Source: Centroberyx gerrardi (Eukaryota > Chordata > Actinopteri > Beryciformes > Berycidae). From it: a stretch of 64,000 nt of DNA. Numbering within the stretch: the stretch's first letter is position 1; each line of letters opens with the position of its first letter. The DNA is taken from the NCBI RefSeq assembly GCF_048128805.1, contig NC_136012.1, forward strand, positions 7,106,121 through 7,170,120, given 5' to 3'. A program made the position numbers and the translations under genes. Below the pieces are notes generated by a model. That model ran no database searches. It was given only the letters and a program-made list of their open reading frames with translations, and was not told where the DNA came from. Positions 57,584 through 64,000 of this stretch are shown here, piece after piece.

Positions 57584-57584
<1 letters not shown>

Positions 57585-58097
57585 TTGCGTATTGCGACAA
57601 GACTGACCCATTTGAATCTTAATACAGCCGTTTCACCAATGCATTCCTGAAACTAGTTCAACATGTAGGCTAGGCTGCTTATAACGTTGCCCTGTCGCTA
57701 AGCAGTCGGAGTGACGCTGCTGTGAACCGATGGTCGCCTGATTGACGCTGAGGTCAAAGGGCAAACTGCTTTCTCCGCTCTCTTCCTTCTGTACGAGTAA
57801 GTCTTCAAAGCACAAACTGGAGAGAACAAGGTACGCTGCTTATACATTACAGTATGGGTTTGATAGGCAGGGGAGGTCATGCTGTCGGACAACGCCGAAT
57901 GTTGAGATGGGTGGTGGGCTGATGAGGTAAACGCACAATCTGCTGATGTAAAACCGCATTAAGTTAGTGGCTGCCTCCGCCTCCTTTGCTATTTCTGATG
58001 GATGGTGAAATGGTGAAAAAGAGAGAGAGATCTGGCTCTGTTAAAGTCGTTTCAAAGCAGCGCACGTCCATTCTGTGTCCTGACCACGGCAGGTGTG

Positions 58098-58548
58098 TGA
58101 GAGAGAGAGAGAGAGGGGAAGAGAGAGAGAGAGAGAGAAGCAAACAGAGAGAGAGAGAAAGAGAGAGCGAGCAAGAGAGAGAGAGAGAGCAGGAAAGCAA
58201 CACAGAGAAGGAGAGCGAGAGACAAACAGGGAGAGAGAGAGAGAGAGGCAGAGAGACAAACCAGAGAGAGAGAGAGAGACAGAGAAGCAAACAGAGAGAG
58301 AGAGAGAGAAATAGAGAGAGAGGGACCAAGAGAGCAGGAAAGCAACACAGAGAAAGAGAGAGATAGAAACAGAGAGGCAGAGACAAACCAGAGAGAGAGA
58401 GCAATAGAGAGAGGGATAGAGAGAAGGAGAAACCAGAGAGAGAGGGAGACAGAGGGAAACAGGGACAAAGAAGCAAACAGAGAGAAAGACAAACAGAGAG
58501 AAATAGAAAGACAAAGAAAGACAGACAGTAAGGAAAGGAGAGGCAGAA
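58098..58548. repeat. About 450-bp polypurine (GA-rich) tract
   Basis: The plus strand is almost entirely purine, built from GAGA runs separated by phrases such as AAGCAAACAGAG, AGCAGGAAAGCAACACAG and GACAAACCAGAG. The latter recur, so the tract is also a degenerate tandem repeat. It ends about 330 bases before the gabra4 start codon. Confidence 0.9.
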
Positions 58549-58619
58549 GATGCGTGTCTCTCTGCCCGGCCTGGACGCCAGCAGCAGCTAGGCTCGGACA
58601 GGAGAAGTGACCGGGGCTT

Positions 58620-58752
58620 GGGGGAGGAGGAGGAGGAGGAGGAGGAGGAGGGGGGGGGAAGAGGAGGAGGTGAAGGTGCGCGGTGTGTCTGGCGGAGAGA
58701 CTGCGGGAGGAGGAGGAGAGAGGAGGAGGGAGGAGGAGGAGGAGGGGAGGAT
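58620..58752. repeat. (GGA)n-rich purine tract
   Basis: GGA triplets with a G run form a second purine-rich block between the GA tract and the gabra4 start, with a short mixed interruption near 58675-58705. It may be within the 5' UTR. Confidence 0.85.
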
Positions 58753-58882
58753 GCTCAACTTGCTCCCTGCGCCGCTCTGCCCTCTGCCTCTGCGCCGCGG
58801 CGGCTCTCCTTTCCCCGGGACCAGGCTACCTCCGTCGGGCCGCGGTGCGATGTGAAGAGGCTTGGAAGTATGGCATGCAAAG
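58751..58882 (+). promoter_or_regulatory. gabra4: gabra4 leader with upstream ATGs
   Basis: If transcribed, this leader has an upstream frame of 34 codons (ATG at 58751) that closes with ATGTGA, a start codon followed at once by a stop, at 58850-58855. A further ATG at 58870, with A at -3 and G at +4, is out of frame with the receptor and overlaps its start; after splicing it would stop after about 46 codons. The transcription start is not known. Confidence 0.5.
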
Positions 58883-61667
58883 ATGGTCTCTGCCACGAAG
58901 AAGGAGATGGTGACAGCGGCGCGCCCCACTCGCGTCTTCTTGACTCTCCTCTACTTTTTCTGCTTGGCGACTTGGTGAGTCCCCCCCTCCTACTGTGCGA
59001 GAACGCGGCGGCAGGAGCGCGGGCGCAAAAGTGTCTCCGTCGCCCCTTTGCCTCATTCGTTTGCATTAAGGTGTTTTGGTGAGGTTGTTGACTTGTCTTG
59101 TTAAACATATCCTCATTGTGTGTTCGGGTTTTTTTTTCTTCTTTTTTTTTTGTTCAGTGTAAAGAAAATCTCCGGGCAGACAAAAAAGGATGAAAGGATC
59201 TATCCGGAGAATTTCACACGCATTTTAGACCGACTTCTGGACGGCTATGACAACAGGCTGCGACCTGGATTCGGGGGTATGTATCCAGCATTTTCCATAC
59301 GAAAAAAAAAAACAAAACAGTTATAGTAATCCTATGATACATTTTAGAAAGGCACAATCCAAATACTGTAAGTCTCCCTATGAATATACAGGAATTTTAC
59401 CATAGGAGATTAAAAAACCCCCCAAAAAAACCCATAAGATCACTATAAACTCACTATTAAGTACCACAGAAACACTATAACTGCCTATAGGAAAATTATA
59501 AGAATATTATAGTGATGCCATAGGAGATAAAGATACCATAAAGTATGATAAGGTCACTATAAACTCACTATAACTCCCATAAGGAATATTATAACACTAT
59601 TATCATGATTCTTCTTTATGGTTAGACAGCATATGACAGTTTAGTGCATATGACTTCAAGTGAAACGTGTTGCTTCATCGGCAGGTTTGCCCACATGATG
59701 TTAAATGGTCTTTAAGACTTTATCCTGGAAGTCTAGTTGGTTGGTTTAAGCGAATGCAGTTATATAATCGTGTGTCGTGGGACAAACGCTTAATGCACAG
59801 TTTAAGTGCTAAAAGTACAGATTTTCGCTTTCGTGTGTGTGTGTGTGTGTGTGTGTGCGTGTGAAACGACGGCATGTTGAGTAACAGCCATTTTAAAAGG
59901 AGCATTTTCCTAAAAGAGAAGCCTAATTGATTTACAGCATGCACCGTCCAGATATCCACAGCTCTGCTTATCCCTGCACTTAAAAACAATGCCTATGGAG
60001 ACATAAACTTTGCAGCTCGCCTCCATTAAAAAAAAAAAAGAATTGTTCAAACAGGATTATGGTTTAAACCTCTTAAGCTATTTTTCCCATTCCATTATGT
60101 AAATGCACTATACGGCCCCGCGTGAGATCAACTTGCATGTCTTATTGCGTTTGGGTTTGATCCTGATGGGCGTTAGGCCTGCTGAGTGTTTACACCCTGT
60201 GAAGCATCTAGTGTGAAGAAGACCGGCAGCCTAAGAGTGGAGTGTGATGATGAAGGGTTCATTGCAACACTGTAATATGAACACTGTTTCATTATCTCAA
60301 TAGGCCCTGTGACTGAGGTGAAAACAGACATTTATGTGACAAGTTTTGGGCCTGTCTCAGATGTTGAAATGGTATGTACCCAAACCATGAATGTACCATA
60401 CTCCCATTAAATAAAACAGTCAAATGGTAATTTATAGGTTCTTTGTATTAATACTTCATGCATCCAAAGTTCATGCACCTTTGTTCCAAATTCTTGCTTA
60501 ATGCTGAAGATGTAAACTTTGAACACAAAGAGTTTCATGGATGTAGAAACGATCTACTCAAGCACACATTCATCCTGATGAAAATCTGCTGACTGAAACG
60601 TCTTTGTTCCACATAAATATGAACCGGCAAGGATGTCTGTAGATGAATATGAAGCAATATCTTCTTCGCTCCCAACCTCCTTTGATGTTTTTCCTGGTTC
60701 TGTCTCAGGAGTACACCATGGACGTGTTCTTTCGGCAGACGTGGGTGGACCGGAGGTTGATGTACGAAGGCCCAATAGAGATTCTGCGGCTGAACAACCT
60801 GATGGTGACCAAGGTGTGGACGCCGGACACCTTCTTCAGGAACGGCAAGAAGTCGGTGGCCCACAACATGACGGCCCCCAACAAGCTGTTTCGCATCATG
60901 AAGAACGGCACCATCCTCTACACCATGAGGTACCGTGCTTAACCTGCCAGGCTATAATTACCGCAAACAAATGAGACCATGGTTGAGATGATTGGTAGCC
61001 TTTATCTTACGAAAAGGGGTGTTGCTTCTCCACGTGTTTTTGTTTTCTCTTTGTCTTTACTGAAGAGGATAAACATGTTGGAAGTGATTTTTCCGTCGGC
61101 CAATCACTCCTTCCACCATCTGTCATTGCCAGAACCTCTGAAAGCTTTAGCTCTCTTCCTGTTTGTGCCGTAAAGCAACTTCCCTTTGTGCTGTAAAGAG
61201 CCTGGTTTCCCCAAAATTTTGAGAATTGAGTACAATGTATTGATATGCAAGTAAGTAATAATAGGTTTTCCTACATGAAGGAGCCATGACTAGAAATTGG
61301 CAGTAGTTTAGTAGGAGTCAGGACACTGAACTAGCGTGGTAGAAAGTAACGGTGTGGAGGTTGGGGAGGTGGATGGGCGTTTACATTTACCAACTCTTGA
61401 AGAAGTTTTCTACTATGAGTGAAGTTTTAATTTGTAGCGAAACTACCTACCCTAACCTTAACCAAAATGTTTTACTTGCCTAAACTTAACTGTTAGCTGA
61501 TCTTAATAATCTTGGCAGAGGAATGTAATCTTCACTTAATTCAAATTCTGTGCCTCAGAGTTCGTGTTCATGTCACAAAATTTTATGAGCCTGTGTTGGA
61601 TGTAAAGCAATCCAGCAGATTTCCTATGAAATCTGATCCAGTGGCTCAAAATGTAAAATGCAGTAAA

Positions 61668-61724
<57 letters not shown>

Positions 61725-61866
61725 AGTGTGTGTGTGTGTGTGTGTATTTGGTCCTTTCAACTCTTTTCTGTGCTATTCAACAGGTTGACCATTAGTGCTG
61801 AATGTCCCATGAAGCTTGTGGACTTCCCCATGGATGGACACGCATGCCCCCTCAAGTTTGGAAGCT
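58883..61866 (+). CDS. gabra4: GABA-A receptor subunit alpha-4, 5' partial
   Basis: This is a subunit of the pentameric GABA-gated chloride channel at neuronal, often extrasynaptic, membranes. Exons: 58883-58974, 59158-59276, 60304-60371, 60709-60929 and 61784-61866, 583 nt joining in phase. The last three lengths (68, 221, 83) are, as I recall, standard in the alpha-subunit family. The protein starts MVSATKKEM with a hydrophobic signal peptide ([13 protein letters not shown]), then [55 protein letters not shown] and the Cys-loop [25 protein letters not shown] and SDVEM point to alpha-4 rather than alpha-1/2/3/5. The motif TFFRNGKKS has arginine where benzodiazepine-sensitive subunits have histidine (codon 60838-60840). 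N-glycosylation sites are NFT, NMT and NGT. The four membrane segments and the intracellular loop lie right of the window. Confidence 0.94.
59833..59863. repeat. (GT)n microsatellite in gabra4 intron
   Basis: About 15 GT units with one GC interruption, in the intron between the second and third coding exons. Confidence 0.9.
61671..61746. repeat. (TG)n microsatellite upstream of Cys-loop exon
   Basis: About 37 TG units with two interruptions, ending about 38 bases before the exon at 61784. UG-rich RNA near an acceptor can bind TDP-43/CELF-type proteins, so it could influence inclusion of this exon; that is inference. Confidence 0.9.
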
Positions 61867-61893
61867 GTAAGTCCAGAATGTGTGTGTGTCTGT

Positions 61894-61907
61894 GAGTGAG
61901 AGAGAGA

Positions 61908-61951
<44 letters not shown>
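61894..61951. repeat. (GA)n/(GATA)n microsatellite
   Basis: GA repeat with three ATAG units inside, starting about 28 bases after the donor of the Cys-loop exon. This exon is therefore flanked on both sides by dinucleotide repeats. Confidence 0.9.
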
Positions 61952-61953
<2 letters not shown>

Positions 61954-62898
61954 CCATATACTGTATGTTACGTTTTTTATTTACCCAAGTCATAGCAGAA
62001 ACTGACACAAATCCAATCACAGACTCCTTTTAGTGTGTATTGGGTCTGACCCCAAGGCCTCTAAAGGTCAGGTTAGATAGAGAAGGTGACCAACAACCAG
62101 ACGTTTGCTGATTCACTCCCCAGCACTGACAGGAGAGTATATTCCACCTGTGTGTTAGCAACTAGACTGGTGGCTGGCATTATGTCAACACTGCGACTGA
62201 AATGTCCCTAAGCAAGGCAGTGAAACCCAAAGACAAAACAATGCATTGTTTGTATCTAGGAGAGACACGCAGAAGATCCCATTTAGATTCCACTTACAGT
62301 AAAATGGCCAGTAATCGTGCTTAGTCATTCATTGTAGGAAGCTTTTTAAAGGTGCCACGTGTAGCATTGTAACATCAATGAATCATTGTCACATTATTTT
62401 TGAGTCATTAGTATAATTTCTGTAAACAAATGAGACCATCGCTGAGAAGCCTGGCAGCCTCTACCAGCCTCTACGCTGCATTTTACATTGGTGTCTCCCA
62501 GTCGGATTTCACAGGAAATCTGCTGTATTGCTTTACTGCACAAAACAGGACTCGCTTTATTTAAGTAATACACAGTTTTATTGCAGTTCTGCTATTCTAA
62601 CTGTAATTAGCTGCAATTAATTAGCTGGAAGGATAGAAAACCAGCAGTAGAATTGAGACCCACTGAGATAGAGGCTACCAATCATCTCCATCATGGTCTT
62701 ATTTGTTTATGGTAATTATACCAAGGTATCACAGTTAATTTGATGATATATTGATGTTTGAAAATGGAACACATAGAACCTGGAAAGTTTAGGAAAATTT
62801 GGAAGTAGAATTATAGGATCCATCTCAGTTTATCTCTGTTTAAGTTTGTCCAAGCTTCGTCTGAAAACTAAAAAAATCGCATGGATGTTCTCTTTCTG

Positions 62899-63115
62899 GC
62901 GCCGAAACGGATTCTGCACTGAAACGGACCGAGGAGCCGAGCGCTTTGTGAGCGGCGAAGCGACGGAGCGCTAACACTAAACAATGACGCGTTTCATTCG
63001 GCATTGAAGCCTGAACAATGAAGCTCTAACTCGGCGTCGGTGTTTATTATAGCGAGCCTACCGGTCAGCAGAAACGACTTATCTCAAATGACGGGAGCTT
63101 CTCAAACGGAGCCCG
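62899..63115. promoter_or_regulatory. CpG-dense block inside gabra4 intron
   Basis: I count about 23 CpGs in roughly 215 bases, e.g. GGCGCCGAAACGG, GCGGCGAAGCGACGGAGCG and CTCGGCGTCGG, in an otherwise CpG-poor AT-rich intron. No coding frame with splice sites is apparent. It could be an internal CpG island, an enhancer or an alternative promoter. Confidence 0.5.
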
Positions 63116-63317
63116 CTCTGTCTTATCGGAAGAGAGAGAGAGCACAGAGCGATTTTTGAAGATTGCATCTGCGGAGGGGGGAGAAGACGAACGCTCGGTT
63201 TGCCTTGCACTCGCCCCAATCCTCCATCAGTTCCCCACCATTGTGACATTGCAGAGGACAAATTCACATTTCCCCAGTTATCATCATCGTTCTCTAATGG
63301 TGCGACGCTCCCCCCTG

Positions 63318-63334
63318 CCCCCCCCCCCCCCCCC
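63318..63334. repeat. Poly-C run (17 C)
   Basis: Uninterrupted run of C followed by a CCT-rich pyrimidine tract to about 63370. Confidence 0.9.
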
Positions 63335-63499
63335 ATCTCTCCCATCCTCCTCCTCCTCCTCCTCCCATCCCACTTTGCCCCCCGGCCTCCAGTCGGGAGA
63401 AAGCAACCGTGGATCTGATGTGGCCCGAAGCGAGGGAAAGGTCAGAATCCCTTCCTCTGCCTCGGGATAGCTCAGACCTATGCTGCTATTTTCCATAGC

Positions 63500-63548
63500 T
63501 GGTGTGTTTGTGTGCGCGTGCGTGCGTGTGTGTGTGTGTGTGTGTGTG
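63500..63548. repeat. (GT)n microsatellite
   Basis: GT repeat with GC interruptions, followed by a CT-rich tract to about 63630, in the gabra4 intron. Confidence 0.9.
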
Positions 63549-64000
63549 CTTATTTTCTGTCCGTCTGCTTTGCCTTTCCTTTTCTCTCTATCACTCTCTC
63601 TCTTCCTCTCTCTCTTTCTGTTTCTCCATCTGGACTTGTGTACACAGGCATTGTGTTCCACTCCATGACACACCAGAGTCATTTCATTTCCCCAGCGCAG
63701 TTGGTATCCTGCCGAGGTGGAGTCCCATAGGGAGGGGCAGGCAGAAACAACCCGCATTTTTTTCGTGCTTTCTTCCACAAACCGGCCCTTGTCGCCAGTA
63801 TGCAGCTAACCCCTTTTAGGCAGTTGGATAATAAAGTGACTTTTTCTGATTCATAAAACAAAATCCCTGCGTCAGACAGTAGATCATGATGGAGCATTTA
63901 TTTGAATATTGAAGCTAGGTTTTCGATGTCAACAGAATGCATCAGAGAGTGAAACATCATAGCTGTGTGGTTTATGATCTTTGACTCCACCTACATCACA

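Larger units (their letters stand above)
61867..64000 (+). other. gabra4: gabra4 intron to right edge of window
   Basis: Intron after the Cys-loop exon (donor GTAAGT at 61867). The next coding exon is not reached. It contains a GA repeat, a CpG-dense block, a poly-C run and a GT repeat, listed separately. Confidence 0.75.

Noticed and set aside
57964-58514. Long open frames on both strands (up to 170 codons) at 58.0-58.5 kb
   Set aside because: They are translations of the GA/CT simple repeat (Ser/Leu-rich or Arg/Glu-rich) with no domain or splice context.
58870-58974. Start codon at 58870 for gabra4
   Set aside because: Its frame gives no receptor sequence and stops soon after splicing. 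The ATG at 58883 gives MVSA, as in alpha-4 proteins, and joins exon 2 in phase.

Overview
The window looks like a piece of a ray-finned (teleost) fish chromosome. The genes are vertebrate, with short introns and GT/AG splice sites. The DNA between exons carries long CA/GT microsatellites, TAGCTA-rich stretches, and many small fish-type MITEs and LINE tails. I see no bacterial, viral or CRISPR-like content. Identifications come from reading translated exons and from recalled family sequences; no database search was run.

Layout. (1) About 0.7-8.8 kb, minus strand: syvn1 (HRD1/synoviolin), the ER membrane RING E3 ligase of ERAD. Its last exons lie left of the window. (2) About 11.0-22.9 kb, minus: smad5, a BMP receptor-regulated Smad, complete in coding sequence (6 coding exons, 473 aa), with candidate non-coding 5' exons. 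(3) About 29.5-35.8 kb, minus: ap1ar (gadkin), an AP-1/kinesin/Arp2/3 adaptor, complete in 10 coding exons and 299 aa. (4) 37.5-39.6 kb, minus: a Pim-family serine/threonine kinase, complete in 8 exons and 363 aa. (5) About 40.7-57 kb: gene-poor DNA with dispersed repeats. (6) 58.9 kb to the right end, plus strand: the first five coding exons of gabra4 (GABA-A receptor alpha-4), ending just after the Cys-loop; the transmembrane exons lie right of the window.

Reading frames join in phase at every splice junction I propose. The summed coding lengths of smad5 (1422 nt), ap1ar (900 nt) and the pim gene (1092 nt) are exact multiples of three, which supports those exon sets as complete. Four genes are transcribed leftward one after another; gabra4 runs rightward, head to head with the pim gene across about 19 kb. 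They belong to unrelated pathways (ER quality control, BMP signalling, vesicle traffic, kinase signalling, inhibitory neurotransmission), so this is ordinary chromosomal neighbourhood, not a functional cluster.

I found no convincing undescribed multi-gene system. The more interesting signals are non-coding: TAGCTA palindrome clusters beside three separate promoters; several short mobile elements ending in TTAAAG/CTTTAA, including two large fold-back palindromes; a degenerate hammerhead-ribozyme-like core in a retroelement fragment; upstream reading frames (one ending ATGTGA) before gabra4; and a CpG-dense island inside a gabra4 intron.
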